This document shows, one piece after another, positions 34,443-47,810 of a stretch of 64,000 bases of DNA; the stretch's first letter is position 1, and each line of letters starts with the position of its first letter. A program made the position numbers and the translations under genes. The DNA lies in NCBI GenBank assembly GCA_946807835.1, contig OX327686.1, positions 10,354,001 through 10,418,000 of the forward strand, written 5' to 3'. The notes beneath the pieces were generated by a model that made no database searches, was not told the origin of the DNA, and saw nothing but the letters and a program-made list of their open reading frames with translations. The DNA comes from Ailanthus altissimus. Lineage: Eukaryota; Streptophyta; Magnoliopsida; Sapindales; Simaroubaceae.

Positions 34443-34740
34443 ATGACGATGGTGGACTGCTATAGAACATAGTTTCTATTATTGGTAGAAGATTGTTTAT
34501 TTATAAAGTATTGTCTTATTTATATTGTACTTCTTATAAATAATATGTTGGTGGACCACTATGAAACCTAATTTATACTATTAGGATGAGCTTATTTTTA
34601 GGAAGTATTGTCCTATTAGATTATACTTCTTATAAATACTATGACGGTGGACCACCATAAAACCTAATCTATATTGTTGGCATAAGGTTATTTATTTAGG
34701 AAATAATGTCCTATTTAAGTTTTAATTCTTATATAAAATA
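34443..34740 (+). repeat. Three ~97-bp tandem units in the element D LTR
   Basis: The words GGTGGAC...CT and TATTGTCCTATT recur at about 34,451, 34,550 and 34,646, spacings of 99 and 96 bp. The repeat lies in the upstream (U3) part of the LTR and could be a duplicated promoter module. Confidence 0.8.
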
Positions 34741-35139
34741 TATTATTTATATAAGACATATTTCTTGTGTAAAGCAAATTTTTTTTTTTTTTTTGTAGTA
34801 GTAGTATTAGCCTATATAAATGATACCTCTTATATATATTATTGTAGTGAAAGATTTATATTTTCTCATAATTTTGACATGATATCATAGTAGGTTTGAA
34901 TTTTCTTCATACTTCGTATTTCGAATAACATATTTCAAATCTTGTTGTAAATTTCATGGCGATTATTCCAGGTGAAACCACCGTTTCTACCATAACTCCC
35001 ACGCTATAAATCATAGTTCATCAAGATAATTTAACATTTTCAACTAGTTTTATGCTATATGAGACTAATCACTCATTATGTTTTCAACTTATGGAGATGT
35101 GGATTAGCACTTATAATAAGGTTGGGTATCTCACTAGAA

Positions 35140-36205
35140 AAATAATGAAACCTACATTTGAAGATCCAAAATTGGAGGCTTGGATTATCGAAAATCATCG
35201 AGTCAAAAGCTAGCTTATTGTCTCGATGAGTCTACCATTGATGCAACGGTTTATTTGCCTTTCTATAACAAAGGAGATATGGAAGGCGATGGCTAGAACA
35301 TTTGATAATGGATTGGACGAAAGATTTTTCTCACAGAAAGATCTTTATATTTTCTAATTGAATAAGAGATCTTTCTCTATAAAGCAGAGTGGCCGTCCAT
35401 TATTAATGTATTATAATGAACTTTTTATTATTTTTTAAAAAGATTAATCATAGGACTATATCTTAGAAGGAAACAATTGAAGGAGTTGTTCAATTGCATT
35501 CAGTTATGGTGGGAATTCGAGTTCATATATTTTTTAAGTGGACTTGCTTCTGAGTTTAAAGATTCGTGGAGAAATCTTGTGAAAAGATCCAAAACTTGAT
35601 TTCGAGAGTGCATATGCATATGTCCGAAGGGAGTATTAGTAAAGGTAAATTATGAAAGGCTCTCACCCAGTCTCAGAAAGCTCAATCATGATAGCCAACC
35701 AGACTTGACAAGGATGGATTCGAAACCCTTGTCACCATGATAGCCAACCAGACTTGACAAGAATATTCGAAATAAAGATACTATGCAATCATAGGGTATC
35801 CTGAATGGTGGGATTTTATGAAACAATCTCGAAAGAATATTATAGGAAAAGCTATTATAGCATCTACGGAGGAGGAGTAAGTACAACTCCACGACCAATG
35901 TTGTACACTTGGTAAAGCCTCTAGGTACACTTGGTAAAGCCTCTGTATTTTCTGTTACTTCTAAGGATAGTACGTGAATTATTGATACAGGTGCATCCGA
36001 TCACATAATTAGGGACTTTGGTCAGTTAAAATATTTTCTCATTTCTTCTCAAACAATTATTTTTACAACCAATGGTAGTACATCTTTTGTCATTAGAAAG
36101 AGTTCTATCATCTTATTGGATAGTCTCTTGGTAGATATTGTACTTATGGTTCATTCTCTTAAATATAATATTCTTTTTGTTAGCTGAATCACTTCTACTC
36201 TTGCT
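35140..36205 (+). pseudogene. Copia gag and protease remnant of element D
   Basis: Pieces of a UBN2-type gag are readable in changing frames (KPTFEDPKLEAWIIENHRV, then KSFSIKQSGRPLLMYYNELF at 35,360-35,425). Protease follows with an intact catalytic motif, IIDTGASDHI (about 35,978), and continues to NILFVS before the nested insertion. Short tandem duplications at 35,689-35,760 and 35,911-35,950 further disrupt it. Confidence 0.75.
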
Positions 36206-36216
36206 TGCATTGAAAC

Positions 36217-38898
36217 GTTTTTGTAGTAATCAGTATCCACAACCGGTAAAAATAAGTATTTATATATATATATATAAATATACGTATTTTTATTTGTATG
36301 TGAGTGATACTTAATTTATGTATTGTTATTAGTAGTGTTTGTATAGGTTAAGGACATACTATTAGCATTGGGTTTATTTGCAAGACTTTAGATTTATTTT
36401 AGGGACCAATTTGTAATACTTTAAAAGTTTTGGGGGCAAATTCTTAAATATAAAAAATTAGCCTCTTAGTATAAAAATACACTTTTGAAACCCTAATTCA
36501 CTCTTTTGGGTTGAGCTATCCCTTTAGAGAGAGAGAAAGAGAAGAAGAAGAAGAAATTGGAATTTTGGATTTTAAGAGGTATATCACAACTATTTCTCAA
36601 TTTATTGGTGTTAATTAAGTTAATTTCATTAATTTTTTATTTTTGAAAATATGTATAATTGAGGATTTTATGTGTATTTCGTAAGATATTGTGAGAATTG
36701 ATGATGATCTATGTAGATAGCTTGATAAATCATGATGAGTTGTAGAATTTCTGCTTGATAGTCTCTTGATCCAGGAATTTTATAAATTGTTGTGATTCGA
36801 TTCTAGTTTTAAATTTTGATTATATGATATTAGACATGTTTAGGATCATCTGAGACTTTGAATCGATTGATGATTCTGGAAATTGAATTTTTAGTAAATT
36901 TACCAAAATGACCCTGAAATTCTAAAAATTTCCTGTGTAAACAGTATAATACAGTGGCAAACAAGTTTTGGTCTGCTGAATGATCTTCAAAAATTATAAA
37001 TTTATGGAATATAATAATTTTATATGTCTAATATGACATACGAAAAATTGAGAATTTAGATTAATGTGGTTAAATTGTTATGATTTTCTAAAGAGTGTCA
37101 GCTCATTATAGTATTTGATTAATAGATTTTCAAAGCTATAGAATAAAATAGTTGTAAAATACTTTTGGCAGTGATTTTGAAGTAAAATATTTATCATGGA
37201 TTTATATATATGTCAATAGTATTTTGGTGGTATTTTTATAATATTTGAGTTAGTATATGAATTTATAAAATTGGGAGATTGAATACTGTTCAGTAAATAT
37301 CTTGATCCTGTCAGGATAATAGTTTGGATTTGATGGTATTTATGGAATAGATTGTGTAGAAATTATGATATAATATTTATATATAAGAATTATATATGAG
37401 TTAAGAATGATATATTCTGATTTTGGAGTAATTGGACATCATTTGATATATAAGAAAATTTTGTTAAGTGTAAGTGGTCAGAATGATAGGTTTTGAGAAA
37501 CTAAGTAATTAGACCAATTTGATGTGATAAGTGCAATAAGTATAATTTTGTAAGCTATTTAAATTATTTTTTGTGAATTGTGAGGCTTATGAAAGGAGTA
37601 ATCTCAATTGATAGGTTAAGGAGAATTAAGCCTTGTACCCGAAAGTGCTAAGAGGTAAGTATACTAAACTTTTTCTGAAATCACAATAAACATAGTAATT
37701 GTTTTGTATGATTTTGTAAATGTGGTTAGGAATATGTTTATGTTATGTCAAAGTATATTTTGATATGAAATGTGAAGATATGTATTTATGAATGTGAGCA
37801 TGGACATACATGACATATATGTATTTTTGAAAGTGAGCTTTCAAAGTGAAATGTGTTTAACAAAGAGAGCTTGTGAAGTGTAATATGTCTATAAGAAATA
37901 TTTTGTGTTTTGAGAGTACTTGAACTCACTGTTAACTTAGTAAGCATTTAATGTAATTTGTGGAGCCTTTATGTGTGACCTTTCCTTCGGAATTGGTATA
38001 TGTTATGTATTCCGTATGTAGGAAGGATCCTATTAGTACCTAAAGGAAGAGTGAGTCATCACATTCGTGTGGTAGCGTATTAATGCATGTGAGAGAACTC
38101 ACCGATGATCAGGATAAGGATTTGGCTTTTACCTTTGGGCATGAGCATTATATATGTGTGATTTAAAAACCTCACTTGTACTATTCCTCTCACCTACGAG
38201 TGACATTTGGCTCATTATGTGATATGTAAGTCCTACTAAGTAGTAGTTGAGTGATAGTATTCCTATTATATGATTTAAAAGAATGTGTAAGCGCTTACAT
38301 GACATGTGATTTGATAAGATTATGATTTCGATTGATCACAGCATATCATATATATGCATTGTGTACATATATGTATTTGTATTTGATATATGAAAAAACC
38401 AGTATGCTTACTGAGTTTTATACTTATTATAGTTTATGGTGATTTCAGGTAAATAAGGTACATATGTGCTTAGCGGATTTGGCAAGGCTTCTGTTGTTTC
38501 TTGGGTTCCCTAAGTTGCTAGGTTGCTGAGTGTTTCATTTGGGGACACGTGGGATAAGATATTTGATTTGTCCCTATTGAATAAATACTTATGTATTATT
38601 TTATTGTGTGTGGTTGGATTTGGTTTAAGTTTCACCAAGTGTGGTTATTGGTTGATTTTAAGTAAGAATTTGCAATGAATATATTCTGGGCTTCCGGTAA
38701 CAAAGTTGCTACTGGTGACGTAGTAGAGTGTTAATCTCTGAGAAAACTCTGCGTATCTTCTATTTACTAATGGTCCAAGTCATAATTCAATTGTTATAAT
38801 TATGAAGGAAAAAAATTGAAATGAATGTTTATATATTATTGAATGAATGTAAGTGATGTCGTGTGTCAGATCTTTTGGGTTTGAGGCGTGACAGTTTT
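36217..38898 (+). mobile_element. 2.67-kb gypsy-like solo LTR nested in element D
   Basis: The element 36,222-38,893 begins TGTAGTAATC and ends GGCGTGACA, flanked by perfect GTTTT duplications (36,217-36,221 and 38,894-38,898). Removing it reconnects the copia protease/pre-integrase text. The internal sequence is non-coding with a leader-like GAGAGAGAAAGAGAAG stretch (about 36,521-36,560) and resembles the long LTRs of chromovirus-type gypsy elements. No internal genes remain. Confidence 0.88.
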
Positions 38899-39489
38899 GA
38901 CCTTTCTTTTGTATCTTCTAGTACATTATAACTAGGAAGATTCTTGGTTATAGTGTTAGATGGGGCAAACTCTATTTAGGGATGGAAAAATTTTAATCCA
39001 AATCTGAATTTGAATTTTTATTTTGAATCCAAAACCCAGGTTTTTTTTTCCGGTTAAACCGGATTCAAGTTGAATCTTTTTTTTAAGAAAAAAATTCTAA
39101 TTTTTTTTTCAATTGTTTCATTGTTTTGGTAAAATTTAAACTTTTGAGGTATTTATTTTATAAAATAATTATTTTTTTAATCTATATTTACATACAACTG
39201 AAGAGTGCACATTTTATAAAACAATTGTTAGATTGTGAAACTTGTATTGTATAATTTGTATGCATAATTTAATATATTGTTTTATATTCTTATTTCAATT
39301 TTTTAGATTAAATTTAAACTTTTGGAGCATTTATTTTGTAAAGTAATTGTTAAATTTATATATATCAAATTAATTTATAATTTTTTTAAAAATAAAAAAT
39401 AAAAAATTAGTATCCAAGCCAAATTTTCAGTAATCCGAATTCAAATTTCTAAAAAAAATATTCGAATCTAAATAAAAACCTTAAATTTT

Positions 39490-39735
39490 TTGGGTTAGGT
39501 TCTGAATCCAGGCCAGGCCAAGCTAGGCTCCAAGTTTTTCTAAGTATAGGTACACCAATGTTTAGCGTAGGCAACATAGCTTGTGATTTACCTAGCTTGT
39601 GATTTACCCAAAAAAACCTGAAATGTTTTGGGTAGGTTCTGAATCCAGGCCAGGCCAAGCTAGGCTCCAAGTTTTTCTAAGCATAGGTACACCAATGTTT
39701 GGCATAGCCAGCATAGCTTGTGATTTACCTAACTT
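39490..39735 (+). repeat. ~139-bp tandem duplication
   Basis: Two near-identical copies each contain GGTTCTGAATCCAGGCCAGG (about 39,499 and 39,638), then a GTACACCAATGTTT block and AGCTTGTGATTTACCTA. Only a few substitutions separate the copies, so the duplication is young compared with the element around it. Confidence 0.9.
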
Positions 39736-39978
39736 GGATACGGATTTAAGAAGTAATGTCCTACTTAGGTTGTACTTCGTATATAAAAGATATTACTTGT
39801 ATAAGATATATTACTAGTATAAGACATATGTCTTGTATAAGACATATTTCTTGTGTAAAGTAGATTTATTTTTTTTCTTTTTTTGTGTGGCAATAATACT
39901 AATCCTATATGAAGGTCACTTCTTGTACATTTTTTTTCTATTGTACTAAAATATTCATATTTTTTCATAATTCTTATA

Positions 39979-40427
39979 TACCAAAAAAATTATAGAGGAG
40001 TATAAGTTATCTTGAGGTATAATATATTTTACACTTTTTAATTTAATTGTGCGTGATATATTTTCTAAATTAAGCATTTATCTACTTCAAGGTAAATTAT
40101 TGGCCCAAATTTTAACAAAGTTAGATGATTTGACGAGGATAAGGATTTAAATTTCAGATAAAAATAACAAACCTCAGTAGGCAGTTCACTTCTTCTTTAA
40201 TCTTGAGCCCTAAATTAGACCTAATTTTAATTATCTTTTCTAGGAAGTCTTTCTTTAGCTAGACATTAGTGAACTCCCACACTAGTTCTTGGGACTTCAG
40301 CTTCTCATCTTCCCTCAGTCAATTGGGGTGATGCAATGAGTCTTCTTGGTGAGGTTACATAGCAGCTTCTCGCCATCTTTTGATCCCTTGAGATTGCCTT
40401 CATATTTTCTCTTGCTAGGAATTGTTA
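39979..40427. other. Spacer, no gene seen
   Basis: Unassigned sequence between copia element D and family C copy 2. No coding similarity was recognised. Confidence 0.5.
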
Positions 40428-43400
40428 GAGTGTGTACTAAGGGTGTATGCATGTGATAGTGTTCATTAGATCTTAAAATTGCATGTCACACATACAAAGC
40501 ATAGTAGAATTGAAATCTAATTTCCTATTCAATAAATACATACTGAATTTAAGTCTATTACAATAACAAATTTAGAAAAATATACCCTTGAAGCCATTTG
40601 GTATAGAATTCGATTCTGAAGCTCACATTGAAGTGAATTAATTGACAATTCTAGTCCACAACATTCGGTGGGATTATTAAACTAAAATGGTAATTTGTCT
40701 TAAATTTTCAGCAAGAATTTGAATTACTCAACACTTGAGCATTTTTGTTTCTCTTAATTTAGTTAAATGAAGAAATATGACTTAATTGTAATATTTGCAA
40801 ACCTTTCCTTTATATATGGCTAAATAGGGACCTCTTTGTAATATTTACAAAGTTTCCTACACTTATCCAATGAATGCTTGACACTTGTCTTTTATGCATC
40901 CCATGTATCAAGACAAGCCAATTTCATTTGTCATTTTTCACTCATTAAAACCAAGTATATGCCACGTGTCACACATATGATCACGCATTATGCCACTTGT
41001 CACACTTTGTTTAATTAATACAAATTGTTAATTAAATAACCATAAGCTTAACACTTAAGCTCATATGCATCTCAAGAGATCCTAACATAAATCATGTTTT
41101 TCAAAATATTTTGGATCAAACCATTCGACCCGATCCGCTATCATAATGCTCAACGAGTACACTTTATATTGTGATACTCCCTAGGTTCACAGCCATTTGT
41201 CTTGTAGAACTTTTTCACAAGTTCGTGAATGATGCCCCATATAAACGTTACGAATAATACAAAATGATGCGTTGAACCATACAAGTTGAGGTTAACCATA
41301 TACGTATAGTCATTCCGTCACCTATATCCTGAAAGAACAAAGATATATATGTTCGACCATGAACTTATCACCAGATTTATATTTTTGTAAACAATATCCA
41401 CAAACTCTTTTGCGATATTATTTAACCCTAAGAAAAAATCTTTTTCAAAGTTTATACTTGTAGCCATAAGACTTTCTGAAATATAATCTTGGAGCATTAG
41501 GATATATAACTCACCTATATAAGTTGACGGATCCCATCTACGCATACCAAACTCTATATGCATCGAACCATACTTAACAATACCCAGAATCAAACCATGA
41601 AATGTGTCTGACATACGTGAAATCAAAGTATGATGGATCACTTACAAACCCACTATGGTGCTCAGGTCAAAGAACTATGAATACTACTTAACTTGAGAAG
41701 ATCTTCTATTGACGGTTCTATGAGATGTTTATTGAAGGTCTTGATAAGGCGTAATTGTATAAACTATTTTATCTTCCTAACTTGATATTTGTTCAATTTA
41801 TCTCAATAATTGGGCTATTTATGCATATTAATGTTGTTTTATAGGTTGAGGCATTATCGGAGCAAAAATACCGAAAAACGGACGCAAAATGGAGCATTAG
41901 AGATAAAAATACGAATGAAGGCACTGTTCGCTACAGTGGCACTGTTGCTACAGTGTAGCGCCGCAGCACTGGATTTCAGCGCCACGGCGCCAATTGCAGA
42001 AAGTGAGCGCCGCGGCGCTGAATTCTGGGCACTCTTTAAGGGCATTTTTGTCCTCTTTTTGCAACCCTACCTATATAAACACCCATTGTTTAGCCAAAGA
42101 AAAAGAGGAGGGGAGTAGAGGCACGAAATTGAAAGGAGGAGAAGGCTTGAGCTCGAATTGAAGGAGAAGAAATGATGTCTCCAAGGTTTCATGTGCATCA
42201 TTGATGACAATTGAAGAATTGAAACCTTGGAGACATCCCAAATTCGGTTTTCCCTTTCCTTTTCTTTGTTTTTATCCTTTGTTGTCATTTCAATTATGAA
42301 TATTAGTTTTAATGAGATGTATCTATGGATGGTTGGATAATTATAGTTATGGTTGGATTTTCATGTGATTAAACTTGATTCCAAGGATTGATGTAGTTTT
42401 ATTAATATTATGTTTGGATGATTTAGTATAAATTCGTGTAATTCATTTATGTTTCTTTATGCTTAATGCTTCCAATTGATTGATAAATGAATTGGTTGTT
42501 GTGAATGTATGGATTTATGCTTGAAAGAGATTGATCCATTTATAGGATTTGGGAGAAACATAGCTTTAGGTTGCTATTGAGTTGAAAGGCCAATAACACC
42601 TAGGTAATCTTCATGATCTTCCTTAGGATTTGCATGAGGTGCACTCCAAGTGTTTGATTAAATGCATGACAGGCACAAACTCTTTGGGGTGTGCTATTAT
42701 GCCTAGGGTTACATGTGGTGCTCTCCGTTTTAAAGTGTTTGATAAGCGTGACAGGCCAAACCCTTTAGGGTGTGTCATTATGTCTAGAATTTCATTTGAT
42801 GAAGTGACAGTGATAATGAAATTAATCCTTGGGGTAGTCATTTATGGGTTGCGTAATGCATGTCTATGTAAACAAGTTAGATAGACATATCAACTTGAAT
42901 ATATATGTATAGTATCTCATTCGCACTCGAAAGATGGAATGAGATTAATCATACACCCTGGATTAATGAATGCATATATTGGTTGTTGATTACTAATGAC
43001 AAAGACCATAGGAACAATATAGAGAAATCAAGTCTCTAGAGCCCCATTGCCATAGATATCTCTTTTCCTTTATTTATCTAGCTAATTGGATTTTAGTTGC
43101 TTTTAATTCAATAACTCACCCTGCCATTTAGATTAGCCTAAATAAAGTTAGGTTGCCAACATCGTAGTACTTAGCATTAATTTAGGACACAATCCTCGTG
43201 GGAACGATACTCTACACATCACTTTATTACTTGTTGCGATACGTGCACTTGCGTTAGTTTGTGTTATAAAAATCACACAACAGGTCTACGTGACTCTGTT
43301 CAGTACTTAGTCCTTACTGAATACCTGTATGCCTATACAAGCTTCTGCTAAGCCTATGGTATGCTAAGACTAACTGTTTAGATAATTCAAATAGAGACAT

Positions 43401-43752
43401 ACACTGATATGAAAGGTATACCAATCGACCCATGTCGACAACCATAGATCGAGAACTATATTTTCGAGAACATACTGTATAATGACATTTCTTAGCACTA
43501 TTTACAACTCTTTGTAGCTATATCATTACCAATATATTCCCAAGTCTTTGTCCCTATTTTAGATAAGAATCTAACTCTTAATGCTATCTCCTTTAGATCA
43601 AATTTAAACTCTTTTAGATCTACAATGTCTGAAAAGTAACAAGCTTGGTATCATATAAATAATATTAATAATTTTATTTGAAATATTTTTTGTATAAATA
43701 TTAAATAATTAAATTTATACAAAATTAGAATGGTATGTAAGCACCAACTCTA
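40428..43752 (-). mobile_element. Relic LTR, family C, copy 2, split by a solo LTR
   Basis: Begins TGTTAGAGTGTG, the counterpart of the family's 3' end, and ends ACCAACTCTAATA, a drifted reverse complement of the family start. It parallels 31,535-33,468 and is inverted relative to 47,811-49,891. Excluding the insertion at 41,742-43,282 leaves about 1.78 kb, close to the other copies. Confidence 0.75.
41737..43287 (+). mobile_element. Solo LTR, family F (gypsy-like), copy 1
   Basis: The element 41,742-43,282 (1,541 bp) runs from TGATAAGGCG to CACACAACA between perfect GGTCT duplications (41,737-41,741 and 43,283-43,287). Its removal restores continuity of family C copy 2. The 3' part (CCTCGTGGGAACGATACTC, then GTGCACTTGCG) is typical of long gypsy LTRs. 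It includes a GC-rich segment (41,950-42,025) with a 14-bp perfect palindrome. Confidence 0.92.
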
Positions 43753-45250
43753 ATAGAAGTGTCAGCTTCAAATAGTGGATAGACATGTTTTCTCAACTAC
43801 CATAAAACTCACTATCATTGTTTTTACATAAGGTTTCTCCTAAAAGGAAATGGGAAGTGTGACCACCCCTAAAGGGCATTATTTAGCCATCCCCAAAGCT
43901 ATACAGTGGACTTTGTGTCTTTTCTACCTTAAGGTCTTTAATGTTGAGGTTGTATAGAGCCTTTTTGAATATAATGTTTATCGAGCTCCTAGGGTCATTG
44001 CCATTAGTTTTTGCCATTTGGATAATGACTACCAATGAGTCATCATGTGGGTAGCTAACCCTTCTTGCATCTACCTTAGTAAACACGATAGGCACTGTTT
44101 AAACCAAAGCTTTTAGGCCAAAATATTATAGATGACCTTATGCCCCAACAACGAGTACCGAGACTAGTTCTTTCTTTCACAGTTTGAGTCTATTGCTAAA
44201 GTCAGGCACTCGACAATGATCATAGTCATCTTTTTGTTAGGGCTCAAGCTCGAGCTCGACTTCTCATTTCTTAACTGGCTTAGTTTTTTTTTCTATTCTC
44301 GGTCCTCCCTTAACTTATTTAACTAACCATTTCTTACCATTTGATCCACCTACTTCCTATGGTGGTTACATTCCCTAGTTGTATACTTGTAGTTTTTGTG
44401 AAACTTATACTTCTTATTTTTATTTCACCAAGATGTTGGAGTTTAAATTGCATTTAACTTGTTGAGCAACTCTTTGTTTTTAGTGGCCTCGAAAAAAATG
44501 TCAAAAGAACCGTAAATGGAATGTAAAATCCTTCATTTTAAATTTGTTTCCACTTTAAGAGGGGATCTCTTGAACCTATTTCCTTGCCCATCTTCCTAAG
44601 GTCTTTCCTATCGAATATTTTAGTGGTTTATGTGAAGTTTTATCTCTTCTTCTTCCATAAACTACTGTATGGAAATCTTCTGAACTCTCTTTTCTATACT
44701 TCTCATCGAAGCTTTACGACCGTCAACTTCTTTGCCTACCATTCTTCCTCAATATTTATATAGCTATGGCTCAATTATAGGTTATGGTATAATTGGGAAT
44801 ATGGTTCTCAGTCTAGTGATACTATAATTTATTAAGCCACAACCCCTTTTCCAAAGCTTCCAAAGTGATAGATGGGTTAAAAGCTATAAATTGAATCACC
44901 TCTACTATAAACCTATCCATAAATCTTATTAGGCCCTTAACTCAACCTTATTTAGCCTTCAAAGTTGTTAGGGAAGTGTTGAAAAAATTGATCTGTCAAC
45001 TCATTGTATGAGTAAAAACTCATCTACTTTATCCTTAGTAATATGGTAGAGTCTGCCCATCCAAATTTATGTGGAATAACTGATATAATTAACTATGTCT
45101 GAGCCCTACAATTAATAATAATTGATTATCTATTCCACATTATGGCTTGAATTTAAAGTCCTTGTAGGTTGAGTTATTGGGCAACTTGAATGCTCCAAGA
45201 AGATCCATATTTTTGAGCTTATTAATAAGTAAGGACTTTCACTTCCTCTT
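43753..45250 (-). pseudogene. Gypsy gag-protease remnant
   Basis: On the - strand a 70-codon frame (44,095-43,883) reads like the spacer and protease of Tat-type gypsy elements (FTKVDARRVSYPHDDSLVV, then SSINIIFKKAL); the catalytic D-x-G is not preserved. Further upstream (about 44,420-44,300) KYKFHKNYKYTTRECNHH is a drifted gag zinc-knuckle-like motif. The rest, up to about 45,250, is broken gag text with many stops. No LTR pair was found for it. Confidence 0.6.
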
Positions 45251-45929
45251 CATGTTCTCAATGCAAGTTGAGCACAATGTTCTTTTCCTTCTACCAACTC
45301 TAAGATCTTCTGCTCTAGACTCCTGACCTTTTATTTTAAGACGACTTTCTTAGTTTTGTCCTTGACTGCACTCATTTTTTTGATCTTTTATCTAACCATT
45401 AACATTAGTTGGGTTCATGCTTATTTAAGTCCTCTTTCTCTTCATCTCTCTTAGATGCTTTCTTGCCTTATCTAAGTTCTCAACTTATAACCTTGCTAGG
45501 GCTCAGTCATCTTATCCCTTATGAGACCTTTCACTTTTTAGTCATGGCTCCCTGAATTCATGAGAGCTTTCACCCTGCCCTTATTTTGCTTTTTTATATG
45601 GGTAAATTACTAACTTGTCTCCACTATATCTATCAACAAGAGATTATTCTCAACACTTGATGGCTTAACAGGCTACCTAACTACCAATCTCACTTATTAG
45701 TTCCCATTTAGTTGCTAATGGGTATCCAAAACTCATTGCATAGTTTTCTCATATCCTCTTATTGTTCTTTGCCTTTTCTAATTATCTCTCTTAATCTTGC
45801 CTCCACTTTGAGCCTCTTTGTGGCTCCTCTATATGGTCAGCATTTTTCTCTCATTCCTCTCGTCTTTCTGCCTCATTTTAGGTTCCTCACATCACAGTTT
45901 AGTGTCGTACCAAAAAGCATATTTTGAGG

Positions 45930-46835
45930 AACTAGAAAAAGAGAGAAGAAGAGAGAGAGAGAGCAATTTTTATAGGATTAAGAAGATTAAAAAAATTAGA
46001 GACTGCAACAAAATTAGTTTTATCTCTTCAACTCTTTATCTTTTTAGTTTTATACGATTTTTATGATGTTATTCTTGATAAGCTCTAGAACTCTTTATTT
46101 CACCATGAGTTAATTTTCTATTCTAGAGTTACAACTTTGAATTTGATTTGTGATTGAATTCAAATTTTTTTATTATTTTTATGAACTCAATAAAAAAATT
46201 GTTCAATTATTCTATGCTTAATGCTTTCTAATTACTTGATCACTAATTAAATTTTTGTGAGAACCTTAATGAACTTGATGAATGAATTTTTGTATTGGCT
46301 TTGAATAATTTGATTATAGTCATAGGGTAACAACTATAAGTTTCATATGGAATAGACATATACCTATATGGCATATATGGTAGTAATAGATCAGTTCTTA
46401 ATGAATCTTATTTTATTTTGATTACTATAGACATATAGGTAATTATTATAGTAAGATATAGTCACTTGACCATTGACAGAGACTTGTGATGATATTAAGA
46501 ATCTAGCCAACAATTCATATTGAAGGATACTTAAGAAAAGATTAATTGGTTCAAGTAAACATATCGAATGATAGTTGTAATCTTAGGTTTTATTTATTAT
46601 TGGTAATTATATCTTATTATCTTTAGTTTTATTTTAATTGTTAGTTTTCTGTTTATTAGTCTAGATTAATATCTCTTTATTTTCATTCGTTTGAATAAAA
46701 GCAAGAAGACAAGATCTTAGTACTTAGCATAACAATAACAACAATTCCTCGTGGGAATGATACTTAGACTCAAATCCTATATTACTTGATAGGATAGCGT
46801 ACACTTGCGCTTAGTTAGAAATTGCACATCAAGAT
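45930..46835 (+). mobile_element. Truncated LTR, family F, copy 2
   Basis: Matches the 3' two-thirds of the solo LTRs at 41,742 and 52,550, including TATGCTTAATGC (about 46,214) and CCTCGTGGGAATGATAC (46,748) with the TACACTTGCGC end. The 5' part is missing and no target duplication is visible; about 45,250-45,930 is unassigned. Confidence 0.7.
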
Positions 46836-47079
46836 GCCCTTAACTTTAAGTTATGAAGTTTCATAGACCAAGTTTTAAAGTTCCTCTAGGCTTAGTTCTA
46901 ATTATAGACCTTCCAAATTAGTTAGCTTTTATGAACTGGATAAGACTTCTCAGATTCTGGGCTTTGATAGGCTAGGCTAAAAAAATCAAGGACAACATTT
47001 ATAAAGCTCTTGACTCACGTAACATTTAACACTATGTGAAGGCCATATTCCACAAGTATATATTCTTTGAAAATGTCTT

Positions 47080-47680
47080 TGTTGAAGGAATCTCTTTCTT
47101 CAGTGGGGAAGATTAAGTTTAGCGTCAACCTCTCGTTAAGATTAACCTTTCGCCTTAATGCCCATTTGTTGTGAAAACGTATAAATGCCAACAATGGTTG
47201 CACCTTAATACTCACAAGCATTTAGTATCTATCTAGTTCTTTAATCTTTCATAGAGTTTCTGTTTTAATGCTTAATTGAATCTAAAGGATTTACAAGGGT
47301 TTATATAGTGAATAAAATGCTCTTAGAAACCATAAACCTAGTTGAAATAAGAGTCCATATGTATAGGAGTCCGAAACTTACTCAAATAAGCCAAAACAAA
47401 AATACAAAATAGAAAAGCCCAGCTCGTTGTGTTATCGTGGCGCCAATGTGAAAACGTGGCTTGGCCTTCTTTTGGTCGCAGCCCCAAGCTCTGGATTGCT
47501 TCCTATATGCATTTTAAGCCCTTTCTCGCTCCTTATGCGTATTCCAAGCTATTCCTTGCTTCCGATTCTCTATTTTGCCTTCCTTATACATATATCACAT
47601 ACTTAACTCTATGATGACTCTTTATTAGTATCCATCTTAATTCATGCCTATACCTGATTATTGAATCACCACTTCCAACA
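47080..47680 (-). repeat. 3' LTR of element B
   Basis: Runs from TGTTGAAGG to TTCCAACA, 601 bp. It is shorter than its partner because a segment near 47,190 is deleted. Confidence 0.85.
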
Positions 47681-47810
47681 AAACATTCTCTGATTCAAAA
47701 TCTCTTTATAAGAAGGCTTTTGGATCCATTCACACCAATGCTCCATCACTTAGAGCTAATTCCAGTTAAGTCTTCATCAAGATAGGAATGCTCCTTGCAT
47801 AAGGTATATA

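Larger units (their letters stand above)
34431..39978 (+). mobile_element. Decayed copia element D with nested solo LTR and duplication
   Basis: A 5' LTR (about 34,431-34,887) is followed by a primer-binding site (TGATATCATAGTAGG, 34,888), broken gag (about 35,140-35,440), a protease fragment (about 35,960-36,190) and, after the nested solo LTR 36,222-38,893, a pre-integrase scrap (ITRKILGYSVRWGKLY, 38,927-38,975). A partial 3' LTR lies at about 39,740-39,978. Integrase and reverse transcriptase are gone. The 38,977-39,735 segment is foreign to copia and carries a tandem duplication. Many frameshifts make this an old copy. End coordinates are approximate. Confidence 0.75.

Noticed and set aside
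41810..42118. A 102-codon + frame in the 41.8-kb region
   Set aside because: It lies inside a solo LTR, and its Ala-rich part is the translated GC-rich motif block.
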